A stretch of DNA of 64,000 nucleotides from Nocardioides sp. Kera G14 (GCF_020715565.1 NZ_CP085839.1:2294001-2358000); one strand, 5' to 3'; shown: positions 54,270 through 62,779, counted from the stretch's first letter. Program-made: numbers and translations. The notes: generated from the sequence alone by a model not told the origin.

Positions 54270-55720
54270 CAGGGGACCTCCACGTCCAAGCTGTGCCACA
54301 GGTGCATGAGTGCGTAGGAGCGCCACGGGCGCCAGGCCTCGGTGTCGACCGAGCCTCCCCGCGCGTCGAGCGCTCGCCGGACGCCGACGTCGGTGGGCAG
54401 GAAGACATCAGGGTCACCGAGCGCGCGCAGGGCGATGTAACCGGCACTCCACGGCCCGATTCCCGGCTGCGCCAGCAGCCGCGACCGTACGTCGCCACGG
54501 TCGGTGCCGCGGTCCAGCGCGAGGTCACCGTCGGCCAGCGCCGCGGCCAGTCCGGCGATCGCGCGACCACGGGCGCGAGGCATCGGAAGGGTCTCCGGAT
54601 CGATCTCGGCCAGCGTCTCTGACTGCGGGAAGAGGTGAGTGAGTCCCGGCACGCCCGTGTCGAGCGGCTTGCCATGTTCCACCACGAGCCGCCCCAGGAC
54701 GGTGCGGGCGCCGGCGACACTGACCTGCTGGCCGACGACCGCGCGGATGGCGAGTTCGGCGCCGTCGACATGGCCCGCGACCCGCAGCCCGGGCGTCGCG
54801 TGCACGAGAGCGCCGAGCAGCGGGTCGGAGCCGAGCTGCTCCGCCACCGCGAGGGGGTCGCAGTCGGCGTCGAGCATCCGCCGTGCGCGCTCCACCGCGG
54901 CGGCAGTGTCGCGCAGGTCGGTGAGCCGGAAGGTCGCGGGCACGAACGCTGTGTCCGCCGACTCGAGCACGTCAGTGAGTTCGAGCATCACCGTGCCTGG
55001 CCCGTGTGGGAGGTCGAGGGTCCGGGCGTACCAGCCGTCCGCGGCGACCTCGACTCCGGCGAGCGCATGGTCGGCGAGGAAGCGCAGCAGTGCACGGCCG
55101 GCGAACGGCGTGCGCACGGCAAGCCGCATCACCACGGTGCCGGGATGCGAGGCCGGCCCACCACGGTGGCCTCGGAGTTCGGTCGGTGTGGCGGCGTACA
55201 CCTCGCGGACGGTGTCGTTGAACTGCCGCACGCTTGCGAAGCCTGCCGCGAAAGCGATCTCGGCGAAGCCCAGTCCGGTGGTCTCGATCAACACACGGGC
55301 CGTCTGCGCGCGGCGGGCGCGGGCCAGGGCGAGGGGCCCGGCCCCGAGCTCGGCCGCGAGGATCCGGCCGAGGTGGCGCGAGGTGTAACCGAGCCGCCCG
55401 GCCAGTCCGTCGACACCCTCACGGTCGACCACGCCGTCCGCGATGAGCCGCATCGCCCGTCCGGCCACGGTGCCCGCGACATCCCAGTCCGGACTTCCCG
55501 GCGTGGCGTCGGGCAGGCAGCGCTTGCACGCGCGATAGCCGGCGGCCTGGGCGCTGGCAGCGCTTGGGTGGAAGGTGACGTTCCGGAATGCAGGCGTGCG
55601 CGCCGGGCACGAGGGCCGGCAGTAGATCCCGGTGGTCCGTACGGCGGTGTAGAACCGGCCGTCGAAGCGACCGTCGCGGCTCCGCACGGCCTTGTAGCAG
55701 ACCTGGGGATCGAGCGGCAT
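54269..55720 (-). CDS. Ada-AlkA fusion: methylation-response regulator and 3-methyladenine DNA glycosylase
   Basis: This 483-residue protein has three parts. About 1-75: the Ada zinc domain (FYTAVRTTGIYCRPSCPAR, later CKRC), whose Cys takes methyl groups from DNA phosphotriesters and switches on the regulator. About 80-180: an AraC-type helix-turn-helix (LGYTSRHLGRIL, FASVRQFNDTVREV). About 195-483: AlkA N-terminal and HhH-GPD domains (VGQQVSVAGARTVL, LAQPGIGPWSAGYIALRALG and the catalytic Asp in FLPTDVG). Such fusions sense and repair alkylation; they lack Ada's O6-methylguanine domain, supplied here by ogt. ATG 55720 is preferred to GTG 55741 because GGAG lies just before it. Confidence 0.92.
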   Translation of the reverse strand: MPLDPQVCYKAVRSRDGRFDGRFYTAVRTTGIYCRPSCPARTPAFRNVTFHPSAASAQAAGYRACKRCLPDATPGSPDWDVAGTVAGRAMRLIADGVVDREGVDGLAGRLGYTSRHLGRILAAELGAGPLALARARRAQTARVLIETTGLGFAEIAFAAGFASVRQFNDTVREVYAATPTELRGHRGGPASHPGTVVMRLAVRTPFAGRALLRFLADHALAGVEVAADGWYARTLDLPHGPGTVMLELTDVLESADTAFVPATFRLTDLRDTAAAVERARRMLDADCDPLAVAEQLGSDPLLGALVHATPGLRVAGHVDGAELAIRAVVGQQVSVAGARTVLGRLVVEHGKPLDTGVPGLTHLFPQSETLAEIDPETLPMPRARGRAIAGLAAALADGDLALDRGTDRGDVRSRLLAQPGIGPWSAGYIALRALGDPDVFLPTDVGVRRALDARGGSVDTEAWRPWRSYALMHLWHSLDVEVP

Positions 55721-55814
55721 GGCTCCATCCTGCTCCAGCACAGCACTCAGTACTGGCGGAAATCAGACACTGCGCGGAGCAGTACTTCTTCCGGGAGCCC
55801 GCACAGAACGAGGA

Positions 55815-55851
55815 AGGGGCCCCGGCCTGCTTTCGCAGGCACGGGGCCCCT
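55815..55851 (-). terminator. Terminator of the tRNA-Gln/tRNA-Glu unit
   Basis: A long GC stem (GGGGCCCCGGCCTGC on one arm, GCAGGC-A-CGGGGCCCC on the other, one bulged A) closes a TTTC loop, about 7 nt past the 3' end of tRNA-Glu. Confidence 0.75.
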
Positions 55852-55857
55852 CTTCTG

Positions 55858-55930
55858 TACCCCCGACCGGATTCGAACCGGCGCTAACGCCGTGAGAGGG
55901 CGCCGTGCTAGGCCGCTACACAACGGGGGC
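55858..55930 (-). tRNA. tRNA-Glu (CTC)
   Basis: The 73-nt cloverleaf on the minus strand starts GCCCCCG and ends CGGGGGTA, with anticodon loop CCTCTCA (CTC) and the GGTTCGAATCC T-loop. CCA is not encoded. The first pair is G-T, as in related species. It follows tRNA-Gln on the same transcript. Confidence 0.93.
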
Positions 55931-56020
55931 ATACCTTGTTTCGCCGCCTTGCGGCGACTCGTGAAACCTTAGCGAACTGCTCGTTTCACACCAAATCCCC
56001 ACCGTGGTGGGGATCTGTGG

Positions 56021-56092
56021 CTGGTCTACCAGGACTCGAACCTGGAATAACGGAACCAGAAACCGTCGTGTTGCCAATTACACCATAGACCA
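56021..56092 (-). tRNA. tRNA-Gln (CTG)
   Basis: The 72-nt cloverleaf starts TGGTCTA and ends TAGACCAG, with anticodon loop TTCTGGT (CTG) and T-loop GGTTCGAGTCC. The anticodon stem's last pair is T-T (positions 31 and 39), a mild irregularity. CCA is not encoded. In actinobacteria this tRNA is usually charged with Glu by GltX (gene nearby) and then amidated. Confidence 0.92.
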
Positions 56093-56105
56093 ATGGCTCG
56101 GCCGA

Positions 56106-57053
56106 TCAGATCGGCTGGCCGTTGCCAGACATTACAGGTGTCCTGACGCCGACTCCAAAACGACGTCCGACCACCAGCACGAGGGCGAGATAGACGAGCG
56201 ATTGGGTGAGCGTGGAGACGATCATCCACCAACTGCCGTGGATGTCGGTGAGCGTCGAGGTCATGTCCCCGAAGGCCAGTGCCAGCCCGAACGCCATGAA
56301 GTTGTTGAGCACGTGCATCGCCAGGCCCGCCTCGAGCCCACCGGTCGCGATGACCAGGATCCCGGCCACGATGCCGAAGGCGAAGCGGTCGAAGAAGACC
56401 GGGACGTCCTGCCCGCCGTGCGCGAGGGCAAAGAGGAACGCAGGCACGAGTACGCCGACGAGCCGGCCGGCCATCCGCGACCGTCCCGCCAGAACCCCGC
56501 CCCACGCCTGCGTGAGATAGCCACGGAAGGCGAACTCCTCCCCCGCCGCCTGCAGCGGGGTCAGGAACACGATCACGGCCAGGAAGCCGAGGGTCTGCGA
56601 CGTGAAGGCGTTGGCGGCTCCGCCGAGGTCGCTGTCACCGCCGTCCGAGGGCAGGAACGCCGAGACGACCAGCGTGACGATGAGGGTCACGACCGACAGC
56701 CCGAGACACACGAGGAACCACCGCCAGCGGATCCGGCCCATGACCGAGAGCAGCCAGCGCGGGCGCTGCCAGCCGTGCATCAGCCAGGCCACGAGGATCG
56801 CCGACGGGATCGCTGCCGCGAGCCCGAGGTTGAGATAGGCCAGGTTGGCCGGCGTCACCGGGTCGAGCCCGAAGAAGTTCGTGATGTCGTCGCCGTTCGA
56901 GCCGGTCACAAGCATGACGACCGCGAAGGGGACGGCCAGGACCGCGGGCAGCCAGAGGAAGAGGAGGATCAGCAGGACTGAGCCGAGGAGCGTGCGCCAC
57001 CAGGCGACCTGCCCCGCACGGTTGATCTCGTGATACTCCAGCCCCGGCGTCAT
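56106..57053 (-). CDS. CPBP-family intramembrane metalloprotease
   Basis: This 315-residue protein has about eight membrane helices and the CPBP (Abi/CAAX-processing) motifs: GEEFAFRGYLTQAWG (EExxxR, about residues 176-190), FLFALAHGG (second His) and LAMHVLNNFMAF (HxxxN). The family includes Rce1-type prenyl proteases and many bacterial proteins of unknown substrate. It lies 19 nt after gltX on the same strand and directly before tRNA-Gln. Here it is probably a bystander; no bacteriocin cluster is near. Confidence 0.88.
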   Translation of the reverse strand: MTPGLEYHEINRAGQVAWWRTLLGSVLLILLFLWLPAVLAVPFAVVMLVTGSNGDDITNFFGLDPVTPANLAYLNLGLAAAIPSAILVAWLMHGWQRPRWLLSVMGRIRWRWFLVCLGLSVVTLIVTLVVSAFLPSDGGDSDLGGAANAFTSQTLGFLAVIVFLTPLQAAGEEFAFRGYLTQAWGGVLAGRSRMAGRLVGVLVPAFLFALAHGGQDVPVFFDRFAFGIVAGILVIATGGLEAGLAMHVLNNFMAFGLALAFGDMTSTLTDIHGSWWMIVSTLTQSLVYLALVLVVGRRFGVGVRTPVMSGNGQPI

Positions 57054-57072
57054 GCGAGCGGTGAGCGCATCA

Positions 57073-58596
57073 TCATGAGAGCGCAGCCTGCAGGCGCGCG
57101 AGCGAGCGCTCCCTGCCCAGCAGCTCGAGCGACTCGAAGAGCGGCGGGCTGATCCGGCGGCCCGTTACGGCGACCCGGACCGGCCCGAAGGCCACGCGCG
57201 GCTTGAGTCCCATCTCCTCGACGAGGGCGTTCTGCAGCGCGTCGTTGATCTCGGCTGCACTCCAGATCTGGAGTCGCATCAGCGCATCCGACGCAGCCTG
57301 CACGACTGCCTGCCCCTCGTCGGTGTCGACCAGCTTCGCCCGGTCGTCGACGTCGAGGGCGAAGTCCGCATCCGCGACGAAGAGGAAGCCGAGCATGTCG
57401 CCGACCTCCGTCAGCTTGTTGACCCGCTCGGCGACGAACGGCATCGCGAGCTCGAGCAGCTGCTGCTCGCTCGGCGTCACGGGATCCGACAACACGCCGT
57501 CGCGCTTGAGGAACGGCAGCGCACGCGAAGTGATCTCCTCGACCGAGAGGAGGCGCATCTGCGAGGTGTTGATCGCGTCGCACTTCTTGAGGTCGAAGCG
57601 GGCCGGGTTGGGGTTGACGTCCTTGATGTCGAACTTCTCGACCATCTCCTCCATCGAGAAGATGTCGCGGTCGGCCGCGATGGACCAGCCCAGCAGGGAC
57701 AGGTAGTTGAGCAGGCCCTCGGGGATGTAACCGTTGTCGCGGTAGGCCAGCGCGTGCGCCTCCGGGTCCCGCTTGGAGAGCTTCTTGTTGCCCTCACCCA
57801 TGACGTAGGGCAGGTGCCCGAACTCCGGGGTGAAGTCGGTCAGGCCGATCGCCTTGAACGCCTCGTAGAGCGCGAGCTGACGCGGCGTCGACGAGAGCAG
57901 GTCCTCACCACGCAGCACGTGGGTGATCTTCATCAGCGCGTCGTCGGTCGGGTTGGTGAGCGTATAGAGCGGGTCACCGTTGGCACGCGTCAGGGCGTAG
58001 TCCGGCACGTCCTTGGTGGCGAAGGAGATCTCGCCGCGGACCAGGTCGTTCCAGCCGATCGTGCCCTCGGGCATGCGCAGGCGCGGCACGGAAGGCCTTC
58101 CTTCGAACGCCTTGAGCTGCTCGTCGGTCAAGGAACGGCAGAAGCCGTCGTACCCCATCACCGGGGGGATCGCGGTCTCACCGGCGGCCTTCGCAGCCTT
58201 GTACGCCGCCTGCCGCTCCTTGAAGCGCGCGTCGACCTCCGTGGCGGTGCAGTAGCAGCGGTAGGCGTGACCGCCGTCCAGCAGCTTGGCGAGGGTGTCG
58301 GCGTAGATGTCGCTGCGCTGCGACTGGAAGTAGGGGCCGTAGTCGCCGCCGACCTCGGGGCCCTCGTCCCAGTTGAGACCGCACCAGCGGAGCAGCTCGA
58401 TGATGGAGTCGAGGCTCTCCTGGGTGTTGCGCTCGAGGTCGGTGTCCTCGATACGGAAGACGAACGTCCCGCCGTGGTGACGCGCGAATGCCCAGTTGAA
58501 CAAGGCGGTCCGGATCATGCCGACGTGCGGGCTGCCCGTCGGGCTGGGGGCCATGCGGACGCGCACGGCACTACCGGTGGGGACTGTCGAAACCAT
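57073..58596 (-). CDS. gltX: Glutamate-tRNA ligase
   Basis: This class I synthetase has the HIGH variant APSPTGSPHVGM (about residues 16-27), the KMSKS variant KKLSKRDPEAHA (about 271) and a C-terminal helical domain; 507 residues. In bacteria without GlnRS it charges both tRNA-Glu and tRNA-Gln, and both tRNA genes lie downstream on the same strand. It follows the FAH-family gene with a 3-nt gap, so they are likely cotranscribed. Confidence 0.97.
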   Translation of the reverse strand: MVSTVPTGSAVRVRMAPSPTGSPHVGMIRTALFNWAFARHHGGTFVFRIEDTDLERNTQESLDSIIELLRWCGLNWDEGPEVGGDYGPYFQSQRSDIYADTLAKLLDGGHAYRCYCTATEVDARFKERQAAYKAAKAAGETAIPPVMGYDGFCRSLTDEQLKAFEGRPSVPRLRMPEGTIGWNDLVRGEISFATKDVPDYALTRANGDPLYTLTNPTDDALMKITHVLRGEDLLSSTPRQLALYEAFKAIGLTDFTPEFGHLPYVMGEGNKKLSKRDPEAHALAYRDNGYIPEGLLNYLSLLGWSIAADRDIFSMEEMVEKFDIKDVNPNPARFDLKKCDAINTSQMRLLSVEEITSRALPFLKRDGVLSDPVTPSEQQLLELAMPFVAERVNKLTEVGDMLGFLFVADADFALDVDDRAKLVDTDEGQAVVQAASDALMRLQIWSAAEINDALQNALVEEMGLKPRVAFGPVRVAVTGRRISPPLFESLELLGRERSLARLQAALS

Positions 58597-58599
58597 GGT

Positions 58600-59427
58600 T
58601 CAGGCCTTCTTGATGACGGGGTTGGTGAGGGCGCCGAGGTACGTCGAGGTGACCTCGACCTCCTCGCCGGGCTGCATCGGGCCGACGCCGGCAGGCGTTC
58701 CGGTGAGGATGACGTCGCCCGGCAGCAGGGTCATGGCAGCGGTGACGTGCTCGATGATCCGCGGGATGTCGAAGATCAGGTCCTGGGTGTTGCCGTCCTG
58801 CTTGAGATCGCCCTCGAGGTACGTCTTGAGGTCGATGCCGGACTTCATCGCGCCCAGACCGAGCTCGGTGTCGATCCACGGGCCGAGCGGGCAGAAGCTG
58901 TCGAAGCCCTTGGCCCTGCTCCACTGGCCGTCCTTGGTCTGCAGGTCGCGCGCGCTGACGTCGTTGGCGAGGGTGAAGCCGAAGATGACGTCCGCCGCCT
59001 TCTCCGCCGGGACGTCCTTGCAGATCCGACTGATCACCAGCGCGATCTCACCTTCGAAGTCCACCCGCTCGGACTGCGTCGGGTAGACGATCGGGTCGCC
59101 GGGGCCGACGACCGACGTGTTCGGCTTGAGGAAGAAGAGCGGCTCGGCCGGCACGCCTCCGCCAGTCACGTCCTTCATCTCCGCGACGTGGTCGGCGTAG
59201 TTCTTACCGATCGCGACGACCTTGCTGCGCGGGATGACCGGCGCGAGCAGCTTGATGTCCTTGAACGGCACCGTCTGCTCGGTCGGGACGATGCCGACAT
59301 ACAACGGGTCACCCGCCAGCACGACGACGGCGGCGTCGTCCTCGGGCTGCCCGAACTGGTCGAGCTCGCCCGTGATCACCCCGTACTGAGGGTCGGCTCC
59401 GGCATGGGTGAATCTGGCGATGCGCAC
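58600..59427 (-). CDS. Fumarylacetoacetate hydrolase (FAH) family protein
   Basis: This 275-residue protein has the FAH core: AIGKNYADHVAEM (about residues 74-86), DFEGEIALVI with the metal-binding Glu residues, NDVSARDLQ and LTGTPAGVGPM. Family members hydrolyse, decarboxylate or isomerise C-C bonds of beta-keto acids such as 2-hydroxyhepta-2,4-diene-1,7-dioate. Substrate cannot be told; no aromatic degradation genes are adjacent. The GTG start is 6 nt after TAGGCT (59439-59434), a leaderless start. It is upstream of gltX, as in Mycobacterium (Rv2993c). Confidence 0.88.
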   Translation of the reverse strand: MRIARFTHAGADPQYGVITGELDQFGQPEDDAAVVVLAGDPLYVGIVPTEQTVPFKDIKLLAPVIPRSKVVAIGKNYADHVAEMKDVTGGGVPAEPLFFLKPNTSVVGPGDPIVYPTQSERVDFEGEIALVISRICKDVPAEKAADVIFGFTLANDVSARDLQTKDGQWSRAKGFDSFCPLGPWIDTELGLGAMKSGIDLKTYLEGDLKQDGNTQDLIFDIPRIIEHVTAAMTLLPGDVILTGTPAGVGPMQPGEEVEVTSTYLGALTNPVIKKA

Positions 59428-59433
59428 CCCGCC

Positions 59434-59451
59434 AGCCTATCGACCTAGCCT
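59434..59451. promoter_or_regulatory. Back-to-back leaderless promoters (FAH gene and 59459 gene)
   Basis: TAGGCT on minus (59439-59434) precedes GTG 59427 by 6 nt. TAGCCT on plus (59446-59451) precedes ATG 59459 by 7 nt. The boxes are 6 bp apart; neither gene has a ribosome binding site. Confidence 0.6.
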
Positions 59452-59458
59452 TGACGCC

Positions 59459-60241
59459 ATGGATTTCGCGGCTCTGCATCGAGAGAGGTTGAGGCCGTAC
59501 GTCGACCCGCACCTCGCCCGGCGTACGGCAGGGCTCAAGCACCCGGTCCATGACTTCATGTTCGAGTACTACCGATATCGGCCGATCCAACTGCTGCGCT
59601 GGTCTGCCGGCTCTGCTGCATTGCCAGCGGAGAAGGTGCCGCTCGTGACTGCTCTGCACCGACTGCTCCGGGCGACCGCCGCGCGCGAGGGCAACTTCGG
59701 CTGCTTCGGCATGCACGAGTGGGCGATGGTGCACCGCTCCGATACGCACGGGACCCGGCACCCCGTCCATCTCCGGCTCGGGCAGGCGGCGACCGACGTG
59801 GTCGTCGAGTCACATCGGCTGCAGTGCTCGCACTTCGACGCCTACCGCTTCTTCACGCCCTCTGCTGCCCCGCTCAACACGCTCTCGCCGGCATCCGGCG
59901 ATCGCGAGGAGTTCGAGCAGCCCGCCTGCCTCCACGGCAACATGGACCTCTACAAGCACGCCTTCCGTCTCGCCGGTCTCATCCCTTCCTCCCTGATTGC
60001 GGATGCCTTCGAGCTCGCGTGGGACATCAGGATCCTCGACATGCGCGCCGCTCCGTACGACATGGGCGGCTGGACCCTCGATCCCTATGGCATCGAGTGG
60101 ACGCCCGTCCGCGTCGAGACCGCCGACGGCAAGGCCGAGTACGCCGACGCCCAACGCACCTTCGCCGACCGCGCCGCCCCGATCCGTGCCGCATTGATCG
60201 CCGAGTGCGAGCGCCTGCTCGGAGTGCGTCCGAGCGCGTGA
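59459..60241 (+). CDS. Conserved hypothetical protein (often labelled 3-methyladenine DNA glycosylase)
   Basis: This 260-residue protein starts MDFAALHRERLRPYVDPHL and continues with HPVHDFMFEYYRYRPIQLLRW, a recurring actinobacterial pattern. Databases often name such proteins 3-methyladenine DNA glycosylase, but I see no HhH motif or catalytic Asp of that class, so I do not adopt the name. His, Tyr and Trp residues are frequent, which could mean a metal or haem site. The start is leaderless (TAGCCT, 7 nt, ATG). It is divergent from the FAH gene. Confidence 0.7.
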   Translation: MDFAALHRERLRPYVDPHLARRTAGLKHPVHDFMFEYYRYRPIQLLRWSAGSAALPAEKVPLVTALHRLLRATAAREGNFGCFGMHEWAMVHRSDTHGTRHPVHLRLGQAATDVVVESHRLQCSHFDAYRFFTPSAAPLNTLSPASGDREEFEQPACLHGNMDLYKHAFRLAGLIPSSLIADAFELAWDIRILDMRAAPYDMGGWTLDPYGIEWTPVRVETADGKAEYADAQRTFADRAAPIRAALIAECERLLGVRPSA

Positions 60242-60254
60242 CTCGCTCGAGGTC

Positions 60255-60422
60255 TCAGTCGTCGCGCAGGGCGCGGTGCTGGTCGGCGTTACGCCCGGCG
60301 TGGGAGTCGGGCGGAGACTGCGGATCAACGGTTTCGATGGTCTCATCCAACCGCACTCCCTCGGGGAGACGGGTGTAGTCCTTCTGGTGCTCCGCTTGTC
60401 GTAGGCGGTCGTCGGCAGTCAT
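60255..60422 (-). CDS. Small hypothetical protein (55 residues)
   Basis: A short open frame from ATG 60422 encodes a polar protein, MTADDRLRQAEHQKDYTRLP to AGRNADQHRALRDD, with no membrane or catalytic signs. TACGTT lies exactly 6 nt before the ATG, the leaderless pattern used by neighbours, and codon use is GC3-rich like real genes. It converges on the 59459 gene. I do not recognise the family. Confidence 0.5.
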   Translation of the reverse strand: MTADDRLRQAEHQKDYTRLPEGVRLDETIETVDPQSPPDSHAGRNADQHRALRDD

Positions 60423-60541
60423 TCTCCGAACGTACTCCTGGGCGGTCCGGTCTTCATCAGCTTTGGCACGTTTGGCGACCCTGCGCGATGCCGAGAGAAC
60501 CCCCAGAGCCCAGCAATATAAGGGCTCCCCATTTCCGACCC

Positions 60542-60570
60542 TTGGTTCTGTCCATGGCCGGGAGTAGAAT
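60542..60570 (+). promoter_or_regulatory. Sigma-70-type promoter of the HNH gene
   Basis: TTGGTT (60542-60547) and TAGAAT (60565-60570) are 17 bp apart. This is the best full promoter seen in the window, and it gives a roughly 160-nt leader before the HNH gene. Confidence 0.6.
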
Positions 60571-60606
60571 CTCTACAGGCGATCAACCTGAAGGAGCCAC
60601 CCCGCA

Positions 60607-60642
60607 GTGGCGAAGGGTCCGCCAGTCGCGAAGGTCAGATAA
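60607..60642 (+). other. Possible 11-residue leader peptide upstream of the HNH gene
   Basis: GTG 60607 follows AAGGAG by 10 nt and encodes VAKGPPVAKVR before TAA. A GCCCC-CACT-GGGGC hairpin follows at 60651-60664. It may be an attenuation leader or chance; spacing is long for a ribosome binding site. Confidence 0.3.
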
Positions 60643-60734
60643 CGGCAATAGCCCCCACTGGGGCCTCCCGCGCGACGACCAGCAGCACACATCGTGTGGC
60701 CTGCTCTGTCGTCTGCGTTGAAGGAGGTGCCGCG

Positions 60735-62021
60735 ATGGTCGTGCAGTACGTCGAACCGACCCACCCGATCGTGGGTGCCGCGCACACCGTCCGTAAGGCC
60801 CTGACCGAGGTCGCGGACGTCAACCCGCTCTTCATGTCCCCCACCGCACAGGCTGAAGCGTTGCGTGAACTGGTCGCGGCCGAGTGCCAGCTCGTCGAGC
60901 TCCGCGCCCGGGTCATGGCCGCAGCACCCAAGATCGCCGACCAGTCCGGCAAGAACGACACCGCCGCCTGGCTCGCCCACGAGACGCATATCGGCCCGCG
61001 CGAGGCGAAGGCCCAGAAGCGCCTCGCAGAAGCCCTCGACGCCTGGCCGGCCGTCGCAGCCGGGATGCGCGCCGGTGTCGTCAACCGCGAGCAGGCCGAG
61101 ATCATCACCCGCGCCCTGAACGCCCTACCTGAGGACACTGCGGCCGAGTTGATCCCCCGCGCCGAGGCGCACCTCGTCGACGAAGCGTCGCGGTGGAACC
61201 CCAACCAGCTGAGGGTGTTGGCCCGTCAGGTGTTGGACGTGATCGACCCCGACGGGACCGAGGCCCGCGAAGCCAAGAAGCTCGCCGCGGAGGAGCGCAG
61301 CGCATTCCAGAAGACACGGCTCAACTTCGCGAAGAAGCACGACGGCACCACCAAGATCACCATCGTCGTCCCCGACCTCACCGCCACCCGCCTCGCCCAC
61401 CTCCTCCACGCCTTCACCAGCCCCCGGCACGACCCCGCCGACAAGCAGGCACTCGCGGACGCGGCCGGCGATGAGGCGGGTGAGAGGGTGTGGTGGAAGC
61501 TGCCGAACAACAAGAAGCTCGGCCACGCGTTCTGCGAGCTGCTGGAGAACATCGACCCGAACTCGATGCCGCAACACGGCACCACCGGCACCGAACTCAT
61601 CGTCACCATCCCCTTGGCCGACCTGCGTCGCGACCTTGCCGCCGCCACTGTCCTCGGCCCGAACGGCGTCGAGCGGATCACCGCAAACGAAGCACGCCGC
61701 CTGGCCTGTGAGGCGGGGATCATCCCCGCCGTCCTCGGTGGTCAGGGCCACGTGCTGGACCTCGGCCGCACCTCACGGCTGGCCACCAAGGCTCAGAAGA
61801 AGGCGCTCATACTGATCCGGGCCACCTGCAGCGAAGAAGGCTGCGACGTGCCGGCCGCCATGACCGAGGTCCACCACCTCAACGCCTGGTCCCAAGGCGG
61901 GAAGACCGACCTCAAGGACCTGGTCCTGCTCTGCAAACCCGGCCACCGCAGGATCCACTCACCCGACTACACGAACGAGCGCCTCCCCGACGGCACCATT
62001 CGCTTCTACCGCAGGACGTGA
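60735..62021 (+). CDS. DUF222 / HNH endonuclease domain protein (13E12 type)
   Basis: This 428-residue protein has an N-terminal DUF222 (13E12 repeat) region (about 30-290, with AEALRELVAAECQLVELRARV and INREQAEII-like VVNREQAEIITRAL). A C-terminal HNH nuclease motif follows: CSEEGCD, then TEVHHLNAWSQGGKTDLKDLVLLC and GHRRIH. Such genes are present in many copies in actinobacterial genomes, mobile-like but without a transposase. A very strong site, AAGGAGGT, lies 7-8 nt before ATG 60735. The leader of about 160 nt is unusual for this window, where most genes are leaderless. Confidence 0.85.
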   Translation: MVVQYVEPTHPIVGAAHTVRKALTEVADVNPLFMSPTAQAEALRELVAAECQLVELRARVMAAAPKIADQSGKNDTAAWLAHETHIGPREAKAQKRLAEALDAWPAVAAGMRAGVVNREQAEIITRALNALPEDTAAELIPRAEAHLVDEASRWNPNQLRVLARQVLDVIDPDGTEAREAKKLAAEERSAFQKTRLNFAKKHDGTTKITIVVPDLTATRLAHLLHAFTSPRHDPADKQALADAAGDEAGERVWWKLPNNKKLGHAFCELLENIDPNSMPQHGTTGTELIVTIPLADLRRDLAAATVLGPNGVERITANEARRLACEAGIIPAVLGGQGHVLDLGRTSRLATKAQKKALILIRATCSEEGCDVPAAMTEVHHLNAWSQGGKTDLKDLVLLCKPGHRRIHSPDYTNERLPDGTIRFYRRT

Positions 62022-62054
62022 GGAGCCAGTGCTCCACCCGACGTACCCGACAAG

Positions 62055-62090
62055 CTCTGTAGGCCCGTCGGGCCCCCGACCACGACAGAG
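62055..62090. terminator. Possible hairpin between the HNH and LURP-one genes
   Basis: CTCTGT (62055-62060) can pair with ACAGAG (62085-62090), and GGCCC with GGGCC around GTC inside. It lies between convergent genes but the outer stem is interrupted by a 10-nt asymmetric loop. Confidence 0.35.
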
Positions 62091-62100
62091 AACCCCAGCG

Positions 62101-62706
62101 TCAGCGCGACTGCAGCGCATCGAGCGCGACGCACATGGCGGCGACGACGCGCCAGTCGACCGCGGCAGCAGCCTCGTCGGTGAGGTACAGCGTGTAGTGG
62201 TCCCGGAAGAGCGTGTTCTTCTGGTACTTGCCGACCTTGGCACCGGCGGCGTCGATGAAGTCGAAGTGATAGCGGAAGAAGACCAGAACGAACTCGAAGA
62301 GGTCGCCCACGTAGGGGAGGAACCCGGCGAAGCGACGCAGGATGGCCAACGTCCTGCTGCTCTCGGTGACCCCGAAAACGACGTTGCCGCCGGCGTCGAG
62401 GACCTCCCACGTGCTGGCCAACAGCGACTTGCCGAACGACTTCCGGAGGGCGCCGATCGGAGTGCCTTGGGCGTCCTCGACGAAGTAGCGACCATGGACG
62501 TCGAAGACCTTCTCCGCGCGCATCGTGAATGCGGGCGCGGCCTTGCGCTCGTCGGCGTAGAAGGTCAGCTCCTCCTTGAACTTGAAGCGCTTCTGCTGGG
62601 CGAAGGCCGCGAGGCCGGCCCGCTCGCCTCCGTCGGTCGTCCCGAAGACGCGGTACTTGTTGACGAAGGCGGTCAACTTCTGCTCGACGAAGAGGCGAGG
62701 CTGCAT
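62101..62706 (-). CDS. LURP-one-related (Tubby-like beta-barrel) protein
   Basis: This 201-residue protein resembles the LURP-one/scramblase-like beta-barrel family: LFVEQKLTAFVNKYRVFG at the start, GRYFVEDAQGTPIGALRKSF, WEVLDAGGNVVFGV and the hydrophobic FLPYVGDLFEFVLVFF (about residues 130-145). The fold binds lipids or membranes in related proteins; the bacterial function is unknown. ATG 62706 is 6 nt after TAGGGT (62718-62713) with no ribosome binding site, so the mRNA is leaderless. Confidence 0.75.
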   Translation of the reverse strand: MQPRLFVEQKLTAFVNKYRVFGTTDGGERAGLAAFAQQKRFKFKEELTFYADERKAAPAFTMRAEKVFDVHGRYFVEDAQGTPIGALRKSFGKSLLASTWEVLDAGGNVVFGVTESSRTLAILRRFAGFLPYVGDLFEFVLVFFRYHFDFIDAAGAKVGKYQKNTLFRDHYTLYLTDEAAAAVDWRVVAAMCVALDALQSR

Positions 62707-62779
62707 CCCAGCACCCTAGCTCCGCGCGGCGTCGCTGAGCGGTCTCTCACCGGGCGTGCTGACGACTAGGCTCACGGCC

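Noticed and set aside
55858..56092. tRNA genes as an integration site
   Set aside because: No integrase, no duplicated tRNA 3' end and only housekeeping genes on both sides.
58597..58599. T-box or other riboswitch before gltX
   Set aside because: The interval to the upstream gene is 3 nt, leaving no room for a leader.
59459..60241. 3-methyladenine DNA glycosylase
   Set aside because: The name is common for similar proteins, but no helix-hairpin-helix or catalytic Asp motif is present.
60735..62021. HNH gene as an insertion sequence or homing element
   Set aside because: No transposase, terminal inverted repeats or target duplication are visible; the family is repeated in actinobacteria but not proven mobile.
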